DNA of 64,000 nt from Kineosporia mesophila (GTDB lineage: Bacteria; Actinomycetota; Actinomycetes; Actinomycetales; Kineosporiaceae), in the NCBI RefSeq assembly GCF_021129235.1, contig NZ_JAJOMA010000003.1, positions 124,001-188,000 on the forward strand. Direction: 5' to 3'. Numbering within the stretch: position 1 is the first letter of the stretch; every line of letters starts with the position of its first letter. The notes beneath the pieces are model-generated. The model was given only the letters and a program-made list of their open reading frames with translations, was not told the origin of the DNA and ran no database searches. The translations under genes were made by a program, and so were the position numbers. Positions 45,419 through 53,851 of the stretch are shown here, in pieces.

Positions 45419-46099
45419 ATGGCCTCCCGCACACGACCGGTCTCGACCCACTGGTGGGGCATCGGGTTGCTGTCCCTCCTGGTGGCCGCCTCGTCGTTCG
45501 CGGTGCCCCGGGTGCTGCCGGCGAAAGAGCCGATGAAGGACGAGGTTGCTCTCCCGAGCGTGTCGGCGACGGTGTCGCCTTCGGCGTCCCCCTCGATGAC
45601 GCCCTCGATGACGCCCACCGTGGTCCCCACCACCGCGATGATGACCCCGACCGCCGCGCCGGCCACGGCGTCCCCTCGTCCCACCACCACGAAACCCCGC
45701 CCGAAGCCGACGTTCCAGGCCCTGACCATCAATCCCTGGGCGAAGGCGAACGAGACCTCGGGCATCGCGGTGATCGCCTGCCCGACCTGCGCCTCGGGAA
45801 AGCGGGTGCAGTACCTGGGGCAGGGGCATTACGTGATCGTGCGCCTGAAGAACCTGCGGGTGGGCGGCCGGCGCACCATGACGGTGATCTACACCTGTGC
45901 CTGCGACCCCGAGGAACGGGAGCTCGACATCATGGTGAACTCCGACCCGGTGCGAACTTTCAGCGTGAAGGGCGCGCGGAGCTGGGACACGCCGGCCCGG
46001 TTCAGCACGAAGATCGACCTGGTGAAGGGCGACAACGTGATCCGGTTCTTCAACCAGAACGACCCGGCGCCCGACCTGGACCAGATTCTCATCCGCTGA
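45419..46099 (+). CDS. membrane-anchored protein with CBM35-like domain
   Basis: 226 residues; ATG two bases after the regulator stop. A hydrophobic N-terminal helix (about 12-30, WWGIGLLSLLVAASSFAVP) serves as anchor or uncleaved signal. Residues 45-95 are a Pro/Ser/Thr/Met-rich stalk (SPSMTPSMTPTVVPTT). The C-terminal beta-sandwich of about 130 residues resembles family 35 carbohydrate-binding modules: IDLVKGDNVIRFFNQNDPAPDLDQILI, plus a pair of CxxC/CxC-type cysteines (CPTC, CAC). It likely binds a cell-surface glycan. Co-transcription with the two-component genes suggests that it is a sensing accessory or the target of the system. CBM assignment is by local similarity only. Confidence 0.75.
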   Translation: MASRTRPVSTHWWGIGLLSLLVAASSFAVPRVLPAKEPMKDEVALPSVSATVSPSASPSMTPSMTPTVVPTTAMMTPTAAPATASPRPTTTKPRPKPTFQALTINPWAKANETSGIAVIACPTCASGKRVQYLGQGHYVIVRLKNLRVGGRRTMTVIYTCACDPEERELDIMVNSDPVRTFSVKGARSWDTPARFSTKIDLVKGDNVIRFFNQNDPAPDLDQILIR

Positions 46100-46130
46100 G
46101 CCCGGCCGGGCGGGCTGCGAGGATGGGCCC

Positions 46131-48641
46131 ATGCTCCTGGCCACCGCCGAGCGCGCTCTCGGGAGCGCGCTGCCGATCAGCTCGACCATTCCCACGCTCC
46201 TGGCCGCCCTGACGTCAGCGGGCGCGGGCGTGCTCGTCTCACCGCCCGGCACCGGTAAGACGACGCTCGTGCCGCTCGCCCTCGCCGATGCCGTGGAGGG
46301 GCGGGTCGTGGTCGCGGAGCCGCGGCGGGTCGCGGCCCGGGCCGCCGCGCGGCGGATGGCGTGGCTGCTGGGTGAGGAGGTCGGCGACCGCGTCGGGTAC
46401 TCGGTGCGGGGGGAGCGGCGGGTGGGCCGGCGCACGCGGGTCGAGGTGGTCACGACCGGTCTGCTGGTGCGGCGGCTGCTCTCCGACGCCGAACTGCCCG
46501 GCACCGCGGTGGTGCTGCTCGACGAGTGCCACGAACGGCATCTGGACACCGATCTGGCACTGGCGTTCTCGGCCGAGGTGCGCTCGGCGCTGCGCCCCGA
46601 CCTGTGGCTGCTGGCCGCCTCCGCGACCGCCGACAGTGACCGGATGGCAGCCCTTCTCGGGAACGCCCCGGTGATCGGGGCGGATGCTCCGCTGTTCTCG
46701 GTGAATCCGGTCTGGTGCCCGCCGACGGGGCCGGTCGACCCGCCGCACGGGCTGCGGGTGGATCCACGCCTGCTCGACCACGTGGCGTCGGTCGTCCGGC
46801 GGGCGCTGGCCGAGACCACCGGTGACGTCCTGGTGTTCCTGCCCGGGGCCGGTGAGATCGAGGGGGTGGCACGGCGTCTGTCCTCGGTCGGGGCCGAGGT
46901 GCTGCGGCTGCACGGGCGTCTGAGCGGCCGGGACCAGGACGCGGTGCTCACGGGTGGTCGCAGCCGGCGGCGCGTGGTGCTCTCGACCTCGGTGGCCGAG
47001 AGCAGCCTGACCGTGCCCGGCGTGCGGTGTGTGGTGGACGCGGGCCTGGCCCGGGTGCCGCGCACCGACCTGTCGCGGGGGCTGAGCGGGCTGGCGACCG
47101 TGCGGGTGTCCAGCTCGTCGGCGCACCAGCGGGCGGGCCGGGCCGGGCGCGAGGCCCCCGGTGTGGTGTATCGCTGCTGGTCACAGGCCGAGCACGACCG
47201 GCTGCCCGCGCATCCCGCACCCGAGGTGGACGTGGCCGACCTGACCGGGTTCGCGTTGTCGCTCGCGGTCTGGGGTTCGCCCGACCCGGCCACGCTGCCC
47301 CTGCCGTCCCAGCCCCCGGCCTCGGCGATGGCCGTCGCCCGGCAGACCCTGCAGGCGCTGGGGGCGGTCTCCGACGACGGCCGGGTGACGGACCGGGGCA
47401 CCCGGCTGACCACGGCCGGGGTGCATCCGCGGCTGGCCCGGGCCTTGCTCGACGGGGCCGCCCGGGTGGGCGCCCGGCGTTCCTCCGAGATCGTGGCCCT
47501 GCTCGCCGACGACTCGCTGGGCGGGGGCACGGACGATCTCGCGGCGGCCTGGCGGCGGCTGCGCAATGCCGGCGCGGGCGATCCCCTGGCCGCACGCTGG
47601 CGGGACGAGGTGCGACGGCTGCGGTCGGCGATCCCCGAAGGCCCTGTTCGTGATCAGGCCGACGTTCCCGGCGACGACCTGGCCGCCGGGCTCGTCACCG
47701 GGCTGGCTTTTCCCGAGCGCATCGCCCGCCTGCGCCGCACCGGCGGCTACCTGATGTCCGGGGGCACCGGGGCCGGGCTCTCCCCCGGCTCCGGCCTCAC
47801 CGGCATCTCCTGGCTCGCGGTCGCCGTGGCCCAGCGGCAGGCCGGGGCGCAGGCCGCGCGGGTGCGCCTGGCCGCGGCGATCGACGAGACCACGGCGCTC
47901 GAGGCCGGGGGCGAGATGCTGCGAACAGTGGACGAGGTGGTCTGGTCGGGCGGGGACGTCGTCGCCCGGCAACGCGACCTGCTCGGGTCGATCGTGCTCA
48001 GCGAGCGTCCGCTGAAGAACCCGGCGACACCCCTGGTGCAGGAGGCGCTGCGCGCGGGGATGGAGAAGGAGGGCCTGGGACTGCTGCGGTGGACCCCCGC
48101 CGCCCTTCATCTGCGGGCGCGGCTGGCCCTGCTGCACCGGGCCCTGGACTGGCCCGACGTGTCCGACGCCGCCCTGCTGGAGCGCGCGCAGGAATGGCTC
48201 CTCAGCGCCCGCCGGCGCTCCGACCTGCAGCGCGTCGACCTGGTCCAGGCCCTGCGGGGCCTCCTCGACCATCGGGAGAGGGCACAACTCGACGCTCTGG
48301 CACCCGAGCGGATCGTCGTCCCCAGTTCCTCGAACATCGCCCTCACCTACTCCGACGACCTGACCGACCCCGCCGACCCGGTGCTCGCGGTGAGACTCCA
48401 GGAGGTGTTCGGCTGGGCCGCGGCGCCACGGATCGCCGATGGCCGGGTGCCCGTCGTGCTGCACCTGCTGTCCCCGGCGGGCCGCGCGCTGGCCGTGACG
48501 AGTGACCTGGAGTCGTTCTGGCAGAACGCCTATCCGGGGGTGCGGTCCGAGATGCGGGGGCGGTACCCGAAACACCCGTGGCCCGACGACCCGGCGAGCG
48601 CCGTGCCCACGAAGCGGACGAAGCATCCGGCCCGACGGTAA
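46131..48641 (+). CDS. hrpB: ATP-dependent helicase HrpB
   Basis: 836 residues, typical length. DEAH-box helicase: Walker A SPPGTGKTTLVPLAL, PRRVAARAAARRMA, motif II LLDECHERHLDTD, SAT-like AASATADSDRM, motif V/VI STSVAESSLTVPGVRCVVD and SAHQRAGRAGREAPG; the HrpB C-terminal region follows (residues 600-830) with YSDDLTDPADPVLAVRLQEVFGW and the end motif YPGVRSEMRGRYPKHPWPDDP. An RNA helicase of unresolved role, dispensable in most bacteria. It lies 31 bases after the preceding operon and 42 bases before helR on the same strand. Confidence 0.96.
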   Translation: MLLATAERALGSALPISSTIPTLLAALTSAGAGVLVSPPGTGKTTLVPLALADAVEGRVVVAEPRRVAARAAARRMAWLLGEEVGDRVGYSVRGERRVGRRTRVEVVTTGLLVRRLLSDAELPGTAVVLLDECHERHLDTDLALAFSAEVRSALRPDLWLLAASATADSDRMAALLGNAPVIGADAPLFSVNPVWCPPTGPVDPPHGLRVDPRLLDHVASVVRRALAETTGDVLVFLPGAGEIEGVARRLSSVGAEVLRLHGRLSGRDQDAVLTGGRSRRRVVLSTSVAESSLTVPGVRCVVDAGLARVPRTDLSRGLSGLATVRVSSSSAHQRAGRAGREAPGVVYRCWSQAEHDRLPAHPAPEVDVADLTGFALSLAVWGSPDPATLPLPSQPPASAMAVARQTLQALGAVSDDGRVTDRGTRLTTAGVHPRLARALLDGAARVGARRSSEIVALLADDSLGGGTDDLAAAWRRLRNAGAGDPLAARWRDEVRRLRSAIPEGPVRDQADVPGDDLAAGLVTGLAFPERIARLRRTGGYLMSGGTGAGLSPGSGLTGISWLAVAVAQRQAGAQAARVRLAAAIDETTALEAGGEMLRTVDEVVWSGGDVVARQRDLLGSIVLSERPLKNPATPLVQEALRAGMEKEGLGLLRWTPAALHLRARLALLHRALDWPDVSDAALLERAQEWLLSARRRSDLQRVDLVQALRGLLDHRERAQLDALAPERIVVPSSSNIALTYSDDLTDPADPVLAVRLQEVFGWAAAPRIADGRVPVVLHLLSPAGRALAVTSDLESFWQNAYPGVRSEMRGRYPKHPWPDDPASAVPTKRTKHPARR

Positions 48642-48683
48642 TTCGTTCGACCTGCTGGGAAAGGGCGAGTAAGGTGCCCCCTC

Positions 48684-50756
48684 GTGTCTGCCGCCCTTGA
48701 TGATGTCCTCGGTTCGGAGCAGGACTACCTGGCCCGGGCCCGTGCCGACCTCGAAATGATGCGCCAGCAGGTGCTTTCGCTGGACGTGCAGGGCGGGAAC
48801 GAGGTGTCCGCCCAGTACCTGAGTGCCGCCCTGTACCACCGCGCGCAGGCCCTGCGGGACGATCCGGGCACCACGCTGTTCTTCGGCCGCACCGACCACG
48901 ACAACGGCAACCGCTGGTACGTGGGACGCCGGCACGTCGCCGACCCCCAGGGCGACCCGGTCGTCATCGACTGGCGCGCCGAGGTGGCCAAGGCCTTCTA
49001 CCAGGCCGGCCGCAACGACCGGATGGGCGTGCAGAAACGCCGCCGGTTCGGCATCGAGCAGGGCGCGATCACCGCGTACGAGGACGAGGTGCTCACCGAC
49101 CCCGCCACCCCGGAGAAGAAGAGCCAGATCCTGGCGCACGAGATCGAGCGCCCGCGGGCCGGGCCGATGCGCGACATCGTCGCGACGATCCAGCCCGAGC
49201 AGGACGTCATCGTGCGGGCCGGCATCGAGACCTCGGTCTGTATCCAGGGGGCGCCCGGCACCGGGAAGACCGCGGTCGGACTGCACCGCGCGGCCTGGCT
49301 GCTCTACGCGTTCCGCGACCGCCTGGCCCGCTCCGGGGTGCTCGTGGTCGGGCCCAACGAGTCGTTCCTGGAGCACGTCAACGCGGTGCTGCCGAGCCTG
49401 GGCGAGGCGCAGGTGCGGCACGCCACGGTCGAGCAGCTGGTGGTGACCTCACCCGGCGGGGCCGAGGTCCTGCTCACCGTGAAGGGTTCCGACACCCCGG
49501 CCGTGACCGGGCTGAAGGGTGATGCCCGGATGGCCGAGGTGCTGCGACGCGCGGTCTGGGCCGGGGTCACGAAGCCGGCCGAGGCTCTCGTCGTTCCCCG
49601 CGGTGCCCGCAAGTACCGGCTGCCCGGCTATCAGCTCGCCGAGATCGTCGAGGAGCTGACGAACCGCGGCGTGCGGTATGCCGCGGCCAAGGACATGCTG
49701 CCGCAGCGCATCTCGCACGCCGTGCTGCTGATGATGGAAGAGGCCGGTGACTCCCCCGACGACCGGGTGCAGGACGCCGTGGCCCGCAGCCGCGAGGTGA
49801 AGAAGTACGCCGACGCGGTCTGGCCCGCCATCGACCCGAAGAAGCTGCTGTTCTCGCTGCTCTCCGACCCCACGGTGCTGGCCCGGCACGCCGAGGGCGT
49901 TCTCACGCAGGACGAGCAGCAGCAGCTGATCTGGGCCAGGCCGGCCCGCACGGCCGGTTCGGCGCGGTGGAGCCAGGCCGACGCGGTGCTGCTCGACGAG
50001 CTGACCGACCTCACCCGGCGTTCGCCCAGCATGGGTCACGTGGTGCTGGACGAGGCCCAGGACCTCTCCCCGATGCAGCTGCGTGCGGTCGGCCGGCGGT
50101 GCTCGACCGGCTCGATGACCGTGCTGGGTGACATCGCGCAGGGCACCACGCCCTGGGCCACCCCGTCGTGGGAGGTCACGCTGGAGCACCTGGGTCAGGT
50201 CGGCGCCGTGATCGACGAGCTGGACCGCGGCTTCCGCGTGCCCGACGCCGTGATCCGTTACGCGGCCAGGCTCCTGCCCTCGATCGCCCCCGGCCTGAAC
50301 GCCCCGACCTCGGTGCGTGACTCACCGGGCAGTCTGCGGATCCTTCCTGCGGTGGACGAGGAGGAACGGCGGACGCTCGTGGAGACGTCCGTGCGGGAGG
50401 CCCTGGCCGAGCTGGGGTCGATCGGGCTGATCGTGCCGGACTCGCAGGTGCTCGCGGTTGCCGCGCAGCTGCGGGAGGCGGGGATCGAGCATTCCGTGCT
50501 CGGGCCGCACGGAGCCGAGCTGGACGGCGCCTCCGGTGCCCCCGATCCCCTGAGCCTGCGGGTCAGCGTGGTGCCCGCCACCACCGCCAAGGGTCTGGAG
50601 TACGACTGGGTGATCGTGCTGGAGCCCACGACGATCGCCGCCGAGGAACCGGACGAGCGCACCGGGCTGCGCCGGCTCTACGTGGTGCTGACCCGTGCCG
50701 TCACCGGGCTCACCGTGGTGCACCAGAAGCCGCTGCCGGAGGTGCTGGCCCGGTGA
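48684..50756 (+). CDS. helR: RNA polymerase-recycling ATPase HelR (HelD family)
   Basis: 690 residues from GTG 48684. UvrD-like superfamily 1 core: N-terminal helical arm EQDYLARARADLEMMRQQV, TTLFFGRTDHDNGNRWYVGRRH and DPVVIDWRAEVAKAFYQA, Walker A GAPGTGKTAVGLHRAAWLL, Walker B VVLDEAQDLSPMQLRA, C-terminal RLYVVLTRAVTGLTVVH. The HelD family frees stalled RNA polymerase from DNA; the actinobacterial HelR branch displaces rifamycins from the enzyme and gives rifamycin tolerance. No rifamycin-associated element is visible upstream. Distinguishing HelR from other HelD forms by eye is moderately certain. Confidence 0.9.
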   Translation: MSAALDDVLGSEQDYLARARADLEMMRQQVLSLDVQGGNEVSAQYLSAALYHRAQALRDDPGTTLFFGRTDHDNGNRWYVGRRHVADPQGDPVVIDWRAEVAKAFYQAGRNDRMGVQKRRRFGIEQGAITAYEDEVLTDPATPEKKSQILAHEIERPRAGPMRDIVATIQPEQDVIVRAGIETSVCIQGAPGTGKTAVGLHRAAWLLYAFRDRLARSGVLVVGPNESFLEHVNAVLPSLGEAQVRHATVEQLVVTSPGGAEVLLTVKGSDTPAVTGLKGDARMAEVLRRAVWAGVTKPAEALVVPRGARKYRLPGYQLAEIVEELTNRGVRYAAAKDMLPQRISHAVLLMMEEAGDSPDDRVQDAVARSREVKKYADAVWPAIDPKKLLFSLLSDPTVLARHAEGVLTQDEQQQLIWARPARTAGSARWSQADAVLLDELTDLTRRSPSMGHVVLDEAQDLSPMQLRAVGRRCSTGSMTVLGDIAQGTTPWATPSWEVTLEHLGQVGAVIDELDRGFRVPDAVIRYAARLLPSIAPGLNAPTSVRDSPGSLRILPAVDEEERRTLVETSVREALAELGSIGLIVPDSQVLAVAAQLREAGIEHSVLGPHGAELDGASGAPDPLSLRVSVVPATTAKGLEYDWVIVLEPTTIAAEEPDERTGLRRLYVVLTRAVTGLTVVHQKPLPEVLAR

Positions 50757-51484
50757 TCGACGCTGCGGTCGAGGGTTTCGCCTGGGCAATGGCCGAGCTG
50801 GGCTCGAACACGCCGGCCGGGGCCCTCGAGCGGCACGGTGACGCGACCGTGCTGGTGTCCGGCGCGGCGGTCCCGTCGCTGAACTACGTCATGGTGATGA
50901 CGCAGGCCCCGGACCCGGCCGACGTGGCGAGCGCCGCCACCGCGATCCAGGCCTACGGGGTGCCGTGGGGCATGGAGTTCCGGCACGCGCCCACCGACGA
51001 GATCATCGCCCTGGCCGCCGGTCTCGGACTCGGGCGACACACGCGTCCTCAGTTCATGACCGTCCGGCCCGAGGATCTCGTCCGCCGCCGGACCGCTCTG
51101 ACGATCGAGACCGTCGGGCCGGAGCACTGGGAGGAGTACACCGACGTCCTCACCCGGGGTTTCGAGGCTCCGGCCGGGATCTTCGGCGCGACGATGGGCG
51201 GCCCCGTGCTCGGCCTGCCCGGATTCCGCGGCTACCTGGCCCGCACCGCCGACGGTGCGGTCGGCACCGCGCTGAGCACGGTGAAAGACGGCGCGCTCTG
51301 TGTGTTCAACGTCGCGGTGCGGCCGTCGGCGCGCGGGCGGGGCATCGGCCGGGCCCTGACCGAAGCCGCTCTCGCACAGGACTTCACCGTGGCCTGCTTG
51401 CAAAGCAGTACCGCCGGGCGGCCGTTGTACGAGTCGATGGGCTTTCGGGCCGCGGAGCGCTGGCACACCCTCGAACCGGCCTAG
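50753..51484 (+). CDS. GNAT family N-acetyltransferase
   Basis: 243 residues; GTG start overlaps the helR stop by GTGA. The N-terminal half (residues 1-110) is a degenerate GNAT-like repeat (MVMTQAPDPADVASAATAIQAYG). The C-terminal half holds the active-looking GNAT: CVFNVAVRPSARGRGIGRALTEAAL, with the R-G-R-G-x-G loop, then YESMGFRAAERWHTLEPA. It probably acetylates a small molecule. Coupling to helR may point to antibiotic response. The stop overlaps the stop of the convergent TetR gene by three bases. Confidence 0.9.
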   Translation: MIDAAVEGFAWAMAELGSNTPAGALERHGDATVLVSGAAVPSLNYVMVMTQAPDPADVASAATAIQAYGVPWGMEFRHAPTDEIIALAAGLGLGRHTRPQFMTVRPEDLVRRRTALTIETVGPEHWEEYTDVLTRGFEAPAGIFGATMGGPVLGLPGFRGYLARTADGAVGTALSTVKDGALCVFNVAVRPSARGRGIGRALTEAALAQDFTVACLQSSTAGRPLYESMGFRAAERWHTLEPA

Positions 51485-52164
51485 AGCTTCGCCTGCACGG
51501 CCCGGATCCCCTCGACCATGAGCTCCACGCCGAGGTTCAGGTAGTGGTCTTCCATCGGCTTGCTGACCAGGATCGGCGCGCAGGCGACAATGTTCGGGTA
51601 GCGCTCCGGGGCCAGGCTCTCCAGCGCGATCCGCTTCTCCCGGGTGCGCCGGCGCACTTCTTCCTCCGACGCCCTGAACGCTCGTTCGCCCGGCTCCATC
51701 GTCACCAGCACCACCATGTTGTGCAGCGCCTGGATGCCGATCTCGCCCATCCGCTGCTGGTCGAAACCGGCCTCGTGCAGGGCGGCGAAGAACATCTCGG
51801 CCAGGTCGAGCCCACCCACGCAGCCCATGAACCGCCGGTGCACCAGGTCGGCGACCTCGGGGTGCTGCTGCAGCGACCGGAGGATCGCCAGGCAGACGTC
51901 GCGGATGCGCACGTGCCACTCGGGTAGCCCGCCGGCCGGGTAGACCGGGATCTCCACCTCGTCGAGCACCCGTTCGGCCAGGCCGTCGAGCAGCAGTTCC
52001 TTGTCCTTGAAGTGCCAGTAGAGGGCCATCGGGGTGACTCCGTGGTCGGTCGCGAGCCGCCGGATGGTGACCGCGTCCAGCCCCTCGGAATCGGCCAGGG
52101 CCAGCGCCGACGAGACGATGACCTCCCGGCTCAGGCGCTCTTTGACGCTCCTCTTGGCAACCAC
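51481..52164 (-). CDS. TetR family repressor with TetR_C domain
   Basis: 227 residues from GTG 52164; an ATG five bases upstream is out of frame. HTH: LSREVIVSSALALADSEGLDAVTIRRLATDHGVTPMALYWHFKDKELLLDGLAERVLDEV (about residues 8-67) with TPMALYWHFKDKE typical of TetR class. The C-terminal ligand domain shows VHRRFMGCVGGL and LHNMVVLVTMEPGE. It is divergent from a DHA2-type drug exporter gene, and two GTAC-based palindromes lie in the shared region. Drug-responsive repression of the exporter is the expected role. Confidence 0.93.
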   Translation of the reverse strand: MVAKRSVKERLSREVIVSSALALADSEGLDAVTIRRLATDHGVTPMALYWHFKDKELLLDGLAERVLDEVEIPVYPAGGLPEWHVRIRDVCLAILRSLQQHPEVADLVHRRFMGCVGGLDLAEMFFAALHEAGFDQQRMGEIGIQALHNMVVLVTMEPGERAFRASEEEVRRRTREKRIALESLAPERYPNIVACAPILVSKPMEDHYLNLGVELMVEGIRAVQAKL

Positions 52165-52172
52165 GACATCGA

Positions 52173-52187
52173 CTGTACCCCGTACAG
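52173..52187. promoter_or_regulatory. TetR operator candidate 1
   Basis: CTGTACCCCGTACAG is a perfect 6-3-6 palindrome nine bases upstream of the tetR start. The same CTGTAC/GTACAG arms recur at 52216-52236, so one protein probably binds both. Confidence 0.65.
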
Positions 52188-52215
52188 GCCGGGCTTGCGC
52201 AGGCCTTCCTCTACG

Positions 52216-52236
52216 CTGTACATGTACGTCGTACAG
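52216..52236. promoter_or_regulatory. TetR operator candidate 2
   Basis: CTGTAC-N9-GTACAG, 22 bases before the exporter ATG at 52259, with a further GTACATGTAC palindrome inside it. It overlaps the expected promoter of the exporter gene. Confidence 0.6.
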
Positions 52237-52258
52237 TTTTCCTTCGGAAGGTTTCGCC

Positions 52259-53686
52259 ATGAGGCGTAGTCCCTGGTCGACGCTGGCCGTGCTGGCACTG
52301 GCCCAGTTCATGGTCGTGCTCGACGTCACGATCGTGAATGTCGCGCTGCCCGACATGCAGACCGATCTCGGTTTCAGCACCGACCGACTGCAGTGGGTGA
52401 TCAGCGCCTACACCCTGGTCTTCGGTGGGTTCCTCCTGCTCGGCGGTCGCGCCGGTGACCTGCTGGGACGGCGCCGGCTGTTCGTCGCGGGCCTGGTCGT
52501 GTTCGGTCTCGCGTCGCTGGCCGGAGGTTTCGCGCAGTCCCCGAACATGCTGATCGCCCTGCGGGCCGTTCAGGGCCTGGGCGGCGCGATGCTCTCCCCC
52601 GCAGCACTTTCCATTCTCACCGTGACCTTCGCGCCGGGACGCGACCGCAACATCGCCCTCGGCATCTGGGGCGGTCTGGCCGGGCTGGGCGGCACGCTCG
52701 GGGTGGTGGCCGGCGGTTTCCTGGTGGACGACGCCAGCTGGCGCTGGGTGTTCTTCGTGAACGTGCCCGTCGCCGCCGCCCTGGTCGCGATCACGCCCCT
52801 GATCGTGCGCGAGAGCCGGGTCGGGAATGCCTCAGGTGGACGCACCTTCGACCTCCCCGGCGCCCTTCTCGCCACCACCGGCACGCTGGCCCTGACCTAC
52901 GGCGTGATCCGCGCCGAACCGCTCGGCTGGAGCGACCCCGAGGTGTTCGGTTCCCTGATCGCGGCGGTCGTGCTGCTGGCCGGGTTCGTGGTGGCCGAGA
53001 GCCGCTCCAGCGCACCACTGGTGCCCCTGCGGATGTTCCGTTCCCGCTCGCTCAGCCTGTCGTCGGTACAGCTGGGCCTGAACGGCGCCGCGTTCCTGTC
53101 GATGTTCTTCCTGGCCGCCATCTTCCTGCAGCAGGTGCGGGGCCGCTCGGCCGTCGAGACCGGCGTGCAGTTCCTGCCCATGGGCGTCGCCGCGATCGTC
53201 GGGGCCACCCTCGCCTCCGCCCTCGTCACCCGGATCGGCACCCGGCCGGTGCACCTCGCAGGTGCGGTGATGAGCGTGGCCGGACTACTGCTTCTCACCA
53301 CGGCGGGCGCCGACGGCAGCTACGCGGCCGAACTGCTCCCCGGGTTCACCCTCTTCGGCTTCGGGATCATGTGGGTCGGCGTGCCGGGGCAGATCTCGGC
53401 GGTGTCCGAGGTGGACCACCGCGACGCCGGCGCGGCCTCCGGGCTGGTGTCGGCCGGCTACCAGATCGGCGGCGTGCTGGGCCTGGCCGTCGTGAACACG
53501 CTGTCCACGTCCCTGGCCAACAGCCGCCTGGCCGAGGGCGCCGATCCGCAGACCGCCCTGGTCGACGCCTTCCACCGGGGAATCCTGGTGGCGGCCGCGT
53601 TCGCCGCGGTGAACGCAGGACTCGCCCTGGTGCAGAAGCAGCGCGTGCCGGACGCGGAGGAGATTGCCGAGGCCGTGCCGGTCTGA
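52259..53686 (+). CDS. DHA2-type MFS multidrug exporter
   Basis: 475 residues from ATG 52259, GGAAGG in front. Fourteen predicted membrane helices. Family motifs: LAQFMVVLDVTIVNVALP (motif D1), GGRAGDLLGRRRLFV (motif A), RAVQGLGGAMLSPAALSI (motif B), GIWGGLAGLGGTLGVVAGGFLVD (motif C, drug:H+ antiport). This is the EmrB/QacA group, which exports diverse hydrophobic drugs using the proton gradient. The adjacent TetR repressor and duplicate operators indicate substrate-induced expression. A strong terminator follows. Confidence 0.94.
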   Translation: MRRSPWSTLAVLALAQFMVVLDVTIVNVALPDMQTDLGFSTDRLQWVISAYTLVFGGFLLLGGRAGDLLGRRRLFVAGLVVFGLASLAGGFAQSPNMLIALRAVQGLGGAMLSPAALSILTVTFAPGRDRNIALGIWGGLAGLGGTLGVVAGGFLVDDASWRWVFFVNVPVAAALVAITPLIVRESRVGNASGGRTFDLPGALLATTGTLALTYGVIRAEPLGWSDPEVFGSLIAAVVLLAGFVVAESRSSAPLVPLRMFRSRSLSLSSVQLGLNGAAFLSMFFLAAIFLQQVRGRSAVETGVQFLPMGVAAIVGATLASALVTRIGTRPVHLAGAVMSVAGLLLLTTAGADGSYAAELLPGFTLFGFGIMWVGVPGQISAVSEVDHRDAGAASGLVSAGYQIGGVLGLAVVNTLSTSLANSRLAEGADPQTALVDAFHRGILVAAAFAAVNAGLALVQKQRVPDAEEIAEAVPV

Positions 53687-53702
53687 GCCGGTCTGAGCTG
53701 TG

Positions 53703-53736
53703 GGCGGGCGGTGTCGGATCAACGACACCGCCCGCC
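53703..53736 (+). terminator. terminator after MFS exporter
   Basis: GGCGGGCGGTGTCG and CGACACCGCCCGCC form a perfect 14-base stem around GATCAA, 17 bases after the stop, followed by ATCGTTAACC. Confidence 0.85.
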
Positions 53737-53851
53737 ATCGTTAACCCCATGCTTCCGTAGCGTTACAGCAAGTTGCCGGGAGTGGTCCGGACCCGGCTAC
53801 CATGCCGGTCATTCCGCGTACCGCCACCGAGCCGCCTGCCAGGGAGAATCG

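Noticed and set aside
48600-48683. Rifamycin-associated element upstream of helR
   Set aside because: No recognisable CACGTGAG-type core in the gap.
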